This document shows, piece by piece, positions 12,990 to 22,455 of a stretch of 64,000 nt of DNA (within the stretch, counting starts at the first letter, position 1; each line of letters starts with the position of its first letter). The translations under genes were made by a program, and so were the position numbers. Source of the DNA: Platerodrilus igneus (lineage: Eukaryota; Arthropoda; Insecta; Coleoptera; Lycidae); the NCBI GenBank assembly GCA_036346225.1, contig JARFIW010001480.1, forward strand, positions 14,875,501 to 14,939,500, given 5' to 3'. The notes under the pieces were generated by a model. The model was not told the DNA's origin. It searched no databases and was given only the letters and a program-made list of their open reading frames with translations.

Positions 12990-14168
12990 TATCAAACGAT
13001 TGATATGTTTGTTGTTATTGCGTTTTTTGACTTGTCATTTTGATCAATTTTTTGCTGTTGAGATGCACATCTTTAGCTTGCCGTGTACTAAAGATAAGAG
13101 CAACGTGTTCCTCCAAAAGAAGAGTATTTTTCTCACCGGCCAAATCTCCCCAAATAATCACGAGATGAAGCCCTGTTTGGGACAAGAAATCTTTTGAAAG
13201 TGCAATGTAAAGATGCACAATAAGAAAGTTAACATCCGTACAGGCATTTGGTGTTGGTAGCTGCTTATGTTCGTCACAGCCGTTCCCTTCTTATATTGCT
13301 GGTTCAAAAAATTGATGTCTACCAAAAGGCGTACCGAAGAGGTGGACATAAGCAATAATACAAGAATCGATTGGAAGATCTACGTGCGAAAAGCCGTTAC
13401 CAAATAGTTGGCCCAGCGTTCACAGCAAAAGATCGGCGGCAAGGACATGACTGCGGAAATTGATGAGGCTATGTTTATCAAACGCAAGAACAATGCTAAT
13501 CGTGTATTACCTCAATAATGGATCTTCGGCGGTATCTGCCGTGATGGCGTCGCCGTAGATTAATGTAGTAAGTGCAAGACTACGGATCCCAAAGTCCTGG
13601 GTTCGAATCCCGACACGGCCGACTGCTTGAAAAATGGTAGGTGAGCATTTTTCCCAAAAATTACGTTCTCGTTCGGATGAAAGGCTAAATGGAGGTACCG
13701 TGTGTGAGTGTTGTCACGCACGTTAAAAATCACTATCTGGTCTGGAACGGCAAGGGTTCGACAAAATTCTAAATATCCAGGCAACAAAAAACTCGCCTCC
13801 TGGCCAATGTAGTACCTTCGGGAGGAGATGTGAAAATGTAAATGCACGGTATCTGCCGTGAGAGTGTTCTTGACCGAAACGCAAAGACTCTCATGAAGGA
13901 GATCATACGGCATATAAAGAAATTTACTACGATGTACTCAAATAGTTGGCGAGTTTAGAATAGGACTCAAGAACTGGAGCTGGCAGGTTTTGAGCATTTT
14001 AAAGTAAACCATAAGTATAACTCTGCTGACACAACAACTGCAGCTCACACTCTAAACGTTATGGGATCCGTTAAATGGCGAAATGTACTCACTGCACGTC
14101 ATCGTTTAGAGTTGTACTTAGCAAAGTTCATGAGGCGCAAGCACGTTGTTGGAGAGACTGTTTTGTGA
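12990..14168 (+). pseudogene. Merlin / IS1595 (ISXO2-like) transposase relic, split by a SINE
   Basis: Remnant of a Merlin-superfamily DNA transposase, the eukaryotic relatives of bacterial IS1595/IS1016. An N-terminal portion is read in several frames (13050-13400), including EEVDISNNTRIDW, the segment that precedes the catalytic core. The core starts at about 13433 with GGKDMTAEIDEAMFIKRKNN, where EIDE holds the first catalytic Asp, then VLPQ, an in-frame stop, and WIFGGICR. There the SINE-B at 13545 interrupts it. After the SINE the gene resumes (SVLDRNAKTLMKEIIRHIKK, GFEHFKVNHKYN, AAHTLNVMGSVKW) and ends at 14168 with YLAKFMRRKHVVGETVL. HFKVNHKYNF-like spacing and the closing FMRRK block are typical of ISXO2 domains. 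Terminal repeats were not located. Confidence is high for the family and low for the outer limits. Confidence 0.85.
13545..13846 (+). mobile_element. SINE-B insertion (tRNA-derived) with 15-bp target duplication
   Basis: A 302-bp element beginning GGCGTCGCCGTAGATTAATG. It has a tRNA-like head with a B box GGTTCGAATCC, and the family body ending CCTGGCCAATGTAGTACC plus a short tail. The 15-bp sequence CGGTATCTGCCGTGA occurs immediately before (13530-13544) and after (13847-13861), which is a clear target-site duplication. It lies inside the Merlin transposase frame, so it entered after that gene. Other copies of the family are at 27460, 33594, 55499 and in tandem at 61386-62271. The minus strand stays open for 117 codons across this copy, which is a by-product of the SINE consensus. 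Confidence 0.92.
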
Positions 14169-14711
14169 TTTTGTTGGCGGCAATTGTGGTTTTTTAGCCT
14201 CCAAAATCTCCGTTGCGATAGTTATTTGCTGAAATAAATGTTTCCATCTTTTTTTTAATTTAAAAAAAAAGTCGAGATAAAGTGAGAGAATCAAAGTGTC
14301 TTATTCAAAATTCTATACGCAGAAGATCGGCGTCTGTCAACTTTCTGGCAATATTGCATAGGATTATCATGCATATACTCTCTCGAACTATCCACATTTT
14401 TAGAATACCGCACAATGACAACACGGCTGGACCTTAAAGCATGTATAACGATTCCGTTTTACTTTGACCAATTTGCGAATAGTGATTTTGCTTGTCACTT
14501 GATTTTCATTAAAATTTCAAGGTAAATTCGGGGCAAGTTAATGTTGAGGTATTTTGATAACATGGGTTTGCTAAATATAATTTAAAAAATTTAGCTGTGT
14601 ACAAAAGTTTTTCACTTGCTTCTGATGGTAAAAATCATGTTTTTCCTTTGTACGATCTTGTCAGACATCAGAAATCAAATCCAATTCGTCGAAAATTATA
14701 AAAGGGGTTGT
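14169..14711. other. No recognisable feature
   Basis: AT-rich sequence between the Merlin relic and the inverted-repeat unit that starts near 14712. It includes an A/T tract at about 14250-14275. The right terminus of the Merlin element could lie here, but I could not pair it with a left terminus. Confidence 0.5.
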
Positions 14712-15440
14712 TCTTATCTAGACAAGGAAAAATCTTTTTATAAACACAAAACCATCCCCATACATATAGCACATAATATTTAAAAAACAGCAAATTACAT
14801 GTACATGACTAGTTTCCATACCAGATCAGGTATCATCTTCAGGTGAAACATACTTTAATTAGGTACTATGTGATATATAATAACAGAATTATTTGCAATA
14901 AAACAGTAGTACAAATTATTTAAGTTACTTACCAAGGGGAAAATTAGTATTAACCATTCTGATTATACACTCTCCAATGAGTAACAAGTGAAAATTGGAG
15001 AATGCCAATGGTGGTTTCATTAACATTTTTGTTTTACAACTTTTACATCTGCTTAATTTTACGATCTCGCTAATCATGCTTTTGATGAAAGCAGATTAAA
15101 ATTTGTATTTAATTGTTGTAGGTACTATATTTAGGTCACCATGTCAAGTGAATAAATGATAAGAAGGAAGTTTGCTGGTAAAACTAGGAATTGTACATCA
15201 AATTTCAGACACAAATATAAGTTATAAAGAGAATGCCGACATTTATAGAATCGAGTTATATCGGAATGTTGTGACAAGTGTCAGAATTCAGAGCGATTTT
15301 CAACCAATCATCTTATATCTCAGTGATCCAAAAGTCAACATGGTTTTGTATGTATTGGATGGTCCTTTTTTTAAAATTGTAATGATAAACTGTTATTGGC
15401 AATCTGGACCAATTCGAAATCTCTTTTAGTAGGCTATTTA
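14712..15440 (-). repeat. Long repeat R1, left copy (inverted partner at 29795-30510)
   Basis: Over about 720 bp this sequence matches the reverse complement of 29795-30510, for example TTTTTATAAACACAAAACCA, TTACGATCTCGCTAATCATG and TTTCAGACACAAATATAA. The divergence is clearly visible, so the duplication is old. A hammerhead-like motif lies at 14813-14842 on the minus strand. An 85-codon plus-strand frame (15172-15429) has no known motif, and a shifted version persists in the partner. The unit may be the terminal repeat of a Penelope-like element, because such elements are known to carry hammerhead motifs; that link is an inference. Confidence 0.8.
14813..14842 (-). other. Hammerhead-like core motif (degenerate)
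   Basis: On the minus strand the order is CTGAAGA, a stem GATACC/GGTAT(G) around a 6-nt loop TGATCT, then GGAAAC. A hammerhead ribozyme has the order CUGANGA, stem II, GAAA. Here the GAAA is offset by a mismatch at the base of the stem. I could not place a cleavage triplet, so activity is doubtful. Confidence 0.4.
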
Positions 15441-15509
15441 TAAATATGGAGTGATTAGACAGAAGAATATTTGTTCCTATATTAAAGTTTGAGTTAAAGC
15501 TACTATTAT

Positions 15510-16090
15510 CGATACGTGTTTGTATGTTACTAGAACTAACCGATTAAATCATACAACACTTAATGAAGAAGCAGCGAACAAATAATAGCCTAGCTTTTTT
15601 TATATTCAGAATCACGTAGCCAGTTAGGTTTACAATTACATGATCACCTTGCGAGCACCAGGAAATTGCAATTAATTATTCTATTGTTTATAGGTTACCC
15701 TGCAACGTGGCTGAATGACCTAACAATCAGCAACTTACCTGGTGATAAAAACTAAAGATTCGAACTCCAATTTTTTTATAAAACTACCTACATCAATGTT
15801 GAAACATAACGTTTACTATCCTGGATTTTGGTTTACAACAGGAAGCGGTGACGAATTTCTAGCTTGGACGGATTGAGGCCAACAATATATAGTCATTAAC
15901 GTAAACGTCATTATAGCTTGTAGTAGTGGTTAGCATATCAAAGAGTCAAATTGTAGACTAGCATTGTGGATATATTGTAATATATGTTAATATCATAATA
16001 GTGATTCATGAATCAGATATAATTAACAAAGGAGGTTTTGTTTAATTTATTATAATTGATGATGATGTTATCAATACATTTTTATTCTAG
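15510..16090 (+). repeat. Penelope-associated repeat, left copy without the mariner insertion
   Basis: This region is the inverted counterpart of two separate blocks on the right: 15510-15985 matches the minus strand of about 21990-22450, and 15990-16080 continues straight into sequence matching the minus strand of 20755-20825 (AATCAGATATAATTAACAAA). On the right the two blocks are separated by a mariner relic. The left copy is therefore the uninterrupted state. It stops before the RT catalytic box and codes for nothing recognisable. A block near 16178-16215 (TTTGCAATAAAACAGTAGTA) repeats one at 14890-14925. Confidence 0.75.
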
Positions 16091-16299
16091 AAATGTAGTA
16101 TTGAAATTTTCACCAATAATACTTAGTTGTACATATACCAAGTAATAACAAGAGAACAATTGGACAATGTTGTCCCTGAATTATTTGCAATAAAACAGTA
16201 GTACAAATTATTGCTAGATATATCTATTTATTTTAGAACCCTGTGTCTATAGGTCAATAACAGCCCTATACCTGGCGCCCAACTTCATCAAAAAATTAT

Positions 16300-16625
16300 T
16301 TAGTGGGTTTGTAGCTCGTTTGTACCCGTATGCACCACTTTTCATTACGTTTGTACCTCAAAAGGTAACAAAATAAAAAAACATTAAAAAATAAACTGCC
16401 TCCCACCAAGTTTAAGATATTTTAATTTCGTCAACGCCATTCGATAGAGAATAGTACCCGTTTGTACCACTTTTCATTTCGTTTGTACCTCAAAGGGTAA
16501 CAAAATAAAAACAAATTAAAAAATAACCGGGGCTCAACTTTAAAATATTTTACTTTCGTCAATGCCATTCGATAAAGAATTGTTGGTACCTCTTTTTATT
16601 TCGTTTGTACCTCAACGGGAACCGA
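16300..16625. repeat. Subterminal tandem repeats, left arm
   Basis: About three degenerate units near 120 bp long. Each carries CGTTTGTACCTCAAAGGGTA-like sequence, an A-rich stretch, CAACTTTAAGATATTTTA-like sequence and a CAACGCCATTCGATAGAGAA-like block. The same block is present inverted in the right arm. Such subterminal arrays often serve as transposase binding sites in other elements; here that role is inferred. Confidence 0.8.
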
Positions 16626-16986
16626 GGTAGAGCGCTTTTAAAGTTTCGGTGCATATGCAATGTTTTAAGATATCCCAAAATGAGCATAAGGACTCCAAAA
16701 GGAATCGTCTGTGTTGTATTCATGGGCTTAGCATTATTCAGGACTAACGGCGAGGACTTGGCAGGATTCTAGTTCCATTTTTGTTTTTGTTTTTTTGTTT
16801 ATTTGTTTTTTATTGGTTTTTGTTTGAAACGTTTTTGTTTGGTTTATGTTTTTTGTTATATTTATTTTATATTTGTTATTAAAAATTTAATGTGTGTTAA
16901 TTGTTATAATTCGTAATTTTATAATAAATTAATAAAGAGAACAATTCGTATTTTATTACATGCAGACGTAAAATGTTTTATGATCA

Positions 16987-17286
16987 TTAAGAGGGATATT
17001 CTTTTTTTTGTAAAAGAGTTGTTATACAGGCCTTATATTTACTCAAATCGTCGTATGTTTCCCAATTTCCTAATATTCGACGACAGTGTGCAATATAATG
17101 TCCTATCTCTAGTTTATTGGTACCACCGACATATTCTATTGCTGCGATAATTTAGTAGGAAAAATTACAAAATTTGATATCAACTGGTATTTCGGAAATT
17201 GTAAACATACCAGGCCACTCGGGATATCTGAGCCATTCAGCGAGTTCAGTCCATTGTAAACATTCAACATCTATAAAAAGACGCAT
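16987..17286 (-). pseudogene. Ubiquitin-protease-like (C19 His-box) reading frame, left arm
   Basis: A 99-codon frame inside the left foldback arm, reading outward. Residues near the middle give IAAIEYVGGTNKLEIGHYIA, followed by HCRR, GNWETYDD and LSKYKACITT. The pattern G-H-Y-x-A-(x)n-W-(x)n-D-D matches the C-terminal His/Asp box of ubiquitin-specific proteases (family C19), where the His and a following Asp/Asn are catalytic. The N-terminal Cys box is not present, so this is at best the C-terminal part. One in-frame TAA interrupts it just before the IIAAIE segment. The right arm reads Lys there. I cannot tell whether this was captured from a host gene or is an ancestral transposon protein. 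Confidence 0.55.
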
Positions 17287-17526
17287 TCCTGTCGTAATGT
17301 TTACAATTAAGTTTTTTGCAAGTTTTTATTTCCAATTTTACTTTTGTAAATTGAAGATTTCAAATTATAAATTGATAAGAAGCTATCAATAAATCAATAC
17401 GCAAATCCGACAACGAGATGCCGAGATCGTATAGCAGCAAGTATCTACAACTCAAGTTAGAAATCCGAGCTATTATTTGAAGAACGTGATATTCAAAGAA
17501 CGCACTGATTGTCAGAGGCACAAAAG

Positions 17527-18338
17527 GGTGTCTGTCCGCAGTAGCTGGACACGACGATTTCAGCGTCGTTAAAAGAGCCTTACAACTCTAAGAGTTTTTT
17601 GGCTTGTTGATGTTTTTTGTTCTTGAATTGTTGTCGTGTTTCTGACAGGTTGATGTTCTTAAATAAATAATATGTTGGACTGGATTCCAAAAGACCTGCT
17701 ACTGGAATCCTCTTGATTTTCTGCAGTGAGCAGTTTCCCGGATCTTCCCCTTAGTTGTCCTCCAACTACACAGTATTCCGGATCCTGGGTCCACTGGCCT
17801 GTGGTTTTCGACCGACAGGATGGCTACTCGCCACAGGCCGCTCCATCGTCAGGTAGCTCGTCTAAACAGGACTGACGGATGTGCATCCCCGACGACTTCA
17901 CTTGTGTACCCATTCCTCGGCACCCTGCATAGCTGGAGAACTCCCTCAGCACGTCACTGTTCCGCTGCCCACCTTTGATCGCCCGAAGGCGGTGGTCGGA
18001 ATACGCGAGTTGCTGCCTCGTCGGCGTCTGGGCAACAACTAGAGTGTCTATAGTGCGTATACAGTCTTATAAGTGATATAGCAGCGAGGGTGGAAGGGAG
18101 TTGAAGAACAATTGCGCCGCACCGGTGCGGATGATGGCCGAGCCGTCGAGGGATACTATTTCTGCCGGTACGTGTACACTACATACGGTGAGTGGCTCGC
18201 GTCGCTCTGCTCATGCACTGAGAACAACATCACTGTCGCCATCTCGTCATCAGCGCCATGGGCTGTCGATTATTCTTCAGCTCCCTTCCACACTCGATGC
18301 TATATCTCTTATAAGACAGCATACGCAATATATACACT
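17527..18338. other. GC-rich spacer of the foldback element, with an inner inverted repeat
   Basis: The 812-bp loop between the arms differs sharply in composition from the AT-rich arms. It holds an inner imperfect inverted repeat of about 60 bp: 18050-18110 against 18271-18335 (shared blocks TCTTATAAG, ATATAGCA and GTGGAAGGGAG). The plus-strand frames at 18101-18412 and 18112-18372 run across that repeat and have no recognisable domain. The GC jump suggests capture of foreign sequence or relaxed composition. I see no transposase or host exon. Confidence 0.6.
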
Positions 18339-18578
18339 CTTTTGTGCCTCTGATGATCAGTGTGTTCTTTGAATATCACGTTCTTCAAATAATAGCTCCT
18401 ATTTCTAGCTAGAGTTGTAGATACTTGCTATTACACGATCTCGGCATTTCGTTGTCGGATTCGCGTATTTATTTATTCATAGCATTTTATCAATTTATAA
18501 TTTGAAATTTTCAATCTACAAAAGTAAAATTGCAAATAAAAACTTGAAAAAAACTTAATTGTAAACATTACGACAGGA

Positions 18579-18889
18579 ATGCGTCTTTTTATAGATGTTG
18601 AATGTTTACAATGGACTGAACTCGCTGAATGGCTCGGATATCCCGAGTGGCCTGGTATGTTTACAATTTCCGAAATACCAGTTGATATCAAATTTTGTAA
18701 TTTTTCCTACAAAATTATCGCAGCAATAGAATCTGTCGGTGGTACCTATAAACTAGAAATAGGACATTATATTGCACACTGCGTCGAATATCAGGAAATT
18801 AGGAAACACACGACGATTTAAGTAAAAATAAGACCTCTATAACAACATCACCAAAGAACTCTTTAAAAAAAAAAGAATACCACTCTTAA
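18579..18889 (+). pseudogene. Ubiquitin-protease-like (C19 His-box) reading frame, right arm
   Basis: Mirror copy of the left-arm frame. It begins MRLFIDVECLQWTELAEWLG, runs through PEWPGMFTISEIPVDIKF, and keeps IAAIESVGG and EIGHYIAHC intact. It then loses frame right after the HYIAHC segment, so the W-x(n)-DD part read in the left arm is out of frame here and translation ends at 18821. The homologous stop codon of the left-arm frame corresponds to about 18887-18889. An open frame extends a few codons upstream of the ATG, to a stop just before the Lys-Leu-Glu-Lys run. The lesions in the two arms are at different places. See the left-arm entry for the functional reading. Confidence 0.55.
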
Positions 18890-19269
18890 TGTTCACACAA
18901 CAGTAAAATAACTGTATTACAGTTTACGTCTGCATGTAATGAAATACAAATTGTTCTCTGTATTATTTTATTATAAAATTACTAATTATAACAATTAATA
19001 CACATTAAATTTTTAATAACAAACAAAATAAATATAATGAAAAACATAAACGAAACAAAAACGTTGCAAACAAAAAAAAATAAAAAACAAAAACCAATAA
19101 AGAACAAAGAATAAAAAAGTAACTAGAATCCTGCCGCGTCCTTGCCGTTAGTCCTAGATAATGCTAAGCACAGGAATACAACCAGTAGACGATTTCCTTT
19201 CGATCATGCTCATATTGGGATATCTTAAAACATTGCATATGCTGCTAAGTTTCAAAAACGCTCTACCTC

Positions 19270-19600
19270 GGTTCCCGTTGAGGTACAAACGAAATGAAAA
19301 GAGGTACAAACAGGTACAAATGATTTTCTATCGAATAGCGTTGACGAAATTAAAATATCTTAAAGTTGGGCGCCGGTTATTGTTTAATTTGTTTTTATTT
19401 TGTTACCCTTCGAGGTACAAAACGAAATGAAAAGTGGCACAAACGGGTACAAACGATTCTCTATCGAATGGCCTTGACGATATTAAAATATCCTAAAGTT
19501 GGGGGTCGATTTTTTTTTATTTTATTTTGTTACGCTTTGAGGTACAAACGAAATGAAAAGTGGTACAAACGGATACAAACGAGGTACAAACCCACTAAAT
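19270..19600. repeat. Subterminal tandem repeats, right arm
   Basis: Mirror image of the array at 16300-16625: three degenerate units of about 120-130 bp, each with GAGGTACAAACGAAATGAAA-like sequence. Apparent plus-strand frames at 19161-19430 and 19366-19608 are translations of this array and not genes. Confidence 0.8.
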
Positions 19601-19739
19601 TATTTTAAAAATTTTTTGATGAAGTTGGGCGCCAGGTACATAAGGCTAATAATAATATAGATCATATCTTCAATGGAATCCGAAGAAATTGCAAATAATT
19701 ATTGTGTTATTTTTGATCATCGTAACAAATGATAGTATA

Positions 19740-20830
19740 AATAGCGGCCTACCTAGTGGTGAAAACAAGAAAAAAACAAATCAATTACGAAGCCGTAAGT
19801 ATTATTCAACAAGTCGTTGCGATGACAAAATTCTGTAATAAAAATGATTTTAAGACCAATAATTCGATGTCTAACGGTTTTCTTTACGCAAAGGCCGTTA
19901 CCATTTATTGTAATGATTAACGTTTCCAAAAAGTCCAATTGTAGGCTTTTATTAGCAATATGAATAATTTTGTAATCTTTATTAATATCAAATTTGTGAC
20001 CATTGGATAGGATATGATTAGCAAAGGAAGATTTGTTCATCATATTGAAATTTATGTTGATGTTGTTGTTGTCTGTACATTTTTATGTTCTACAAATCTA
20101 ATGCAGAAATTTCTATCCGTTTTGCCAATGTAAATGAAGTTGATGCATTCCTGATCTTGTAAAACAGGAATTATGTCTTAGTTTTTTATCCGAACTTGAC
20201 CAAAGTAATTACTGTTGGAGAAAGTTATTTCGATGTGAAATTTTTTGAAAGCGTCGTTTAGGCTTAGCAATATTTCTTGATAGAAAGGTAAAGTGTAGAA
20301 GATTTTATGTTCGACCTGAGATGAGCTTGATAATTTGGAACTTTCTATTTTCCTTTCCCAGCGATGACATAAGCTAATGACAGTTGAAAGAAGATAACCT
20401 TTGTAAATGGTTAATTGCTTTATGATGTTGTATTCGTATTTATGATGCTCTCTAGACAATGGCGTGGTAATTAAACGCCTAGGCAAAAATTTAATGTTGA
20501 TAATTTATAAGAAAGAGATTGGTGTGAATAGTACGGAATAAGAGTATCGCTGGTCGTTGCCTTTCGATAAATATTTAAAAATCGCGACTATTAATAAGTA
20601 AAATGTCAAAAAAAGGTAAACTTGTATTATTTTCTAATTCGATGGTAAATTTGATATTTTTGTACAATGAATTCGAGAATTTTTTAAATGTTAAAATAAT
20701 ATGATAAGATGCTGTGGTAATGAGCAAAATATCGTCAACATAACGATCATATATTGATAACAACTTCATCAATTATAAATACATTAAACAAAATCTACTT
20801 TGTTAATTATATCTGATTTATGAATCACTA
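19740..20830 (-). pseudogene. Penelope-like element: RT 3' part plus GIY-YIG endonuclease, broken
   Basis: Minus-strand remnant of a Penelope-like retroelement polyprotein. The RT catalytic box is RYVDDILL (about 20727-20750), followed by FKKFSNSLYKNIKFTIELE and LPFFDILL, the IKFT-E-E-x-LPFLD pattern of Penelope RTs. Downstream comes the thumb/linker (20178-20486; YEYNIIKQLTIYKGYLL, FYTLPFYQEILLSLNDAF), which in the family leads to the endonuclease. The GIY-YIG part is read at about 20080-20150 as INFIYIGKTDRNF followed by RFVEHK. Its tail (19753-20043) contains SSFANHILSNGHKFD and LDFLETLII. Several frameshifts separate the pieces. The N-terminal half of the RT is absent: the sequence upstream is non-coding repeat and a mariner relic. 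Confidence 0.82.
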
Positions 20831-20832
20831 TA

Positions 20833-21966
20833 ACGATACGAGGAATGTCTTTTATGTTTTGCATATTGGAACATAAAGGGCACCACAAATCAAATGTCGG
20901 TACTAAAAATTAATCCCCATCTTTAGTTAACCGAAATCCACAGTTCCAATGCGATACGTGTAGTGTTGTAACTACAACGAACTGTCAAAATTAACAAGTT
21001 AATCGAAAACTGGAATTAAACAATGAAAATTTTCGCACAATAATCTTTTATAATTTTCGAAGAAAAGAATGCCTCGTGTAGTTTGTTTCTGTTTTCGGCA
21101 ATGAAGCACCACATCACTCAACAATTTCTCTTTAGTAAGGAAAATTCAAACTTGGACGGATTAGTCTCAACGACGATCCATGAGCAGGTGCTCCAAAATC
21201 GGCAGTCACTTAGGAAAATGTCGATGCTGTGCGCAAGCTTATCAACGAAGATCGACGTGTGAGGCATCATTGGGGATTTCAAAGACTCCAATTAAAAAAA
21301 TTTTGTATGAAGAATTGTGTGTAAGAAAATCAGTTTCTTGTTGGATACCGATTCCGTTGACCGAAGAACAGAAAATTGGTGTCAAAAAACTCTAGACCGC
21401 TTCAACAGAGGAAACTCTAAAAACGTGTACAACATCGTGGATGGTGATGAATCTTGGATTTACTCATACGAGCTAGAAAATATACGCCAATAGTCTGTTT
21501 GTAGGTGTTCGAAAGCAGGTTATGTAGTAACAATTCCCCTTCAAGACCAAACCATTTGTTTGCCGCAAGTCATCGCGGAGCTTCGAAAACCAACCCCAAA
21601 CAACGAATCATCCTCCAACAGTGCAAGTTCGCGCACAGCCTGCAAGACAAATTTTTAATGCAAAAAAACGTCGAATTGTGAGACCATCCTCCATACATAC
21701 CAACCTAAGTCTTAACGATTTCTATATCTTTCCGAAAATCGAGGACGGACTGCATGATCTAAGATCTAAGGTTACAGTCGCCAAAAGAAGCAGTCGATGC
21801 CATAAAAAAATGCAATTTTGACTGTACCAGCAAACGAGTTGGTTCGAACGCATGCAAAAGTGCATGAATCTTCATGGAGATCTTTTCGTAAAACAATAAG
21901 ATCTTTAAAAGCTATCTAGTGCTTTATTCCAGTTCTATATGAAAAGCTTAAAAGACAATCCTCTTA
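20833..21966 (+). mobile_element. mariner relic inserted in the Penelope-like repeat
   Basis: About 1.13 kb. The ends form degenerate inverted repeats (left ACGAGGAATGTCTTTTA, right AAAGACAATCCTCTTA). Comparison with the uninterrupted copy at 15960-16030 places the insertion at a TA. Transposase fragments on the plus strand, in several frames, are: VRKLINEDRRV (about 21216-21250), TEEQKIGVKKL (about 21363-21395), the first catalytic Asp in IVDGDESWIYSYE (about 21434-21475), VVTIPLQDQTICLPQVIAEL, FYIFPKIEDGLHDLRSK (about 21720-21770) and EAVDAIKKC. These are mariner-family (DD34D) blocks. Stops and frameshifts are frequent, and the middle is deleted, including the second catalytic Asp region. 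It is an old dead copy. Confidence 0.8.
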
Positions 21967-21989
21967 TTAATATATAATACAATATTATC

Positions 21990-22450
21990 CACACTGCCAA
22001 TGACAGTATACAATTTGACCATTTGATATGCTACCACTATTACAACCGATAATGACGATTAATTAATGAAAATAAAATCTTTTGACCACATATTATTGGC
22101 CTAAATCCGTTCAAGCTAGAAATTTGTCTCCGCTTCCTGTTGTCAACCAGAATCCAAGATAATTAACATTCTGTTTCAACCTTGTTGTAGGTGGTTTTTA
22201 TAAAAAAAAAATAGGAGTTCGAATCCCTGGTTTTTATCACCAGGTAAGTTAATGATTGCTCGGTCATTCATCCAAGTTACAGGATAACCTATAAACAATA
22301 GCATAATTAATTACAATTTCCTAGTACTTGCAAGGTGATCATGTTTTAAGTTATTGTAAATCTAACCTAGAAACGCGAAGAAAGTAGGCTTTGTTAATAA
22401 GTACCTATTATTTGTTCACTGCTTCTTCATTAAGTGATGTATGTTGTAAC
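21990..22450 (-). repeat. Penelope-associated repeat, right copy
   Basis: Inverted partner of 15510-15985. On the plus strand it includes CGCTTCCTGTTGTCAACCAG, GGAGTTCGAATCCCTGG and TTTTATCACCAGGTAAGTT. The GTTCGAATCC block looks like a pol III B box, but I see no matching A box at a sensible distance. It represents the upstream flank of the minus-strand Penelope-like relic, which is cut off from it by the mariner at 20833-21966. Confidence 0.75.
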
Positions 22451-22455
22451 GATTT

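Larger units (their letters stand above)
16271..19636. mobile_element. Foldback-type DNA transposon with ~1.3-kb inverted arms
   Basis: A 3366-bp element. The left arm (16271-17526) is the reverse complement of the right arm (18339-19636), with modest divergence. Both outer ends read CCTGGCGCCCAACTTCATCA inward, and a TA flanks each end (16269-16270 and 19637-19638), suggesting a TA target. Each arm is ordered from outside in: a subterminal tandem-repeat block, a T/A-rich low-complexity zone, then a reading frame with a ubiquitin-protease-like C-terminal box. The arms enclose an 812-bp spacer that is much GC-richer than its surroundings. I see no transposase, so it would move only with help from elsewhere. 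Long arms built from subrepeats resemble foldback or Galileo elements. The superfamily is not determinable from the ends alone. Confidence 0.85.

Noticed and set aside
17174..17392. Matching ORFs at 17174-17392 (+) and 18473-18691 (-).
   Set aside because: They are antisense to the ubiquitin-protease-like frame in each arm; the sense strand carries the better motif.
19161..19608. Plus-strand ORFs with RYKRNEK repeats.
   Set aside because: Translation of the subterminal tandem repeats of the foldback arm.
22200..22260. Additional SINE with B box GAGTTCGAATCC.
   Set aside because: No A box at the proper distance, and the region is explained as the inverted partner of 15510-15985.
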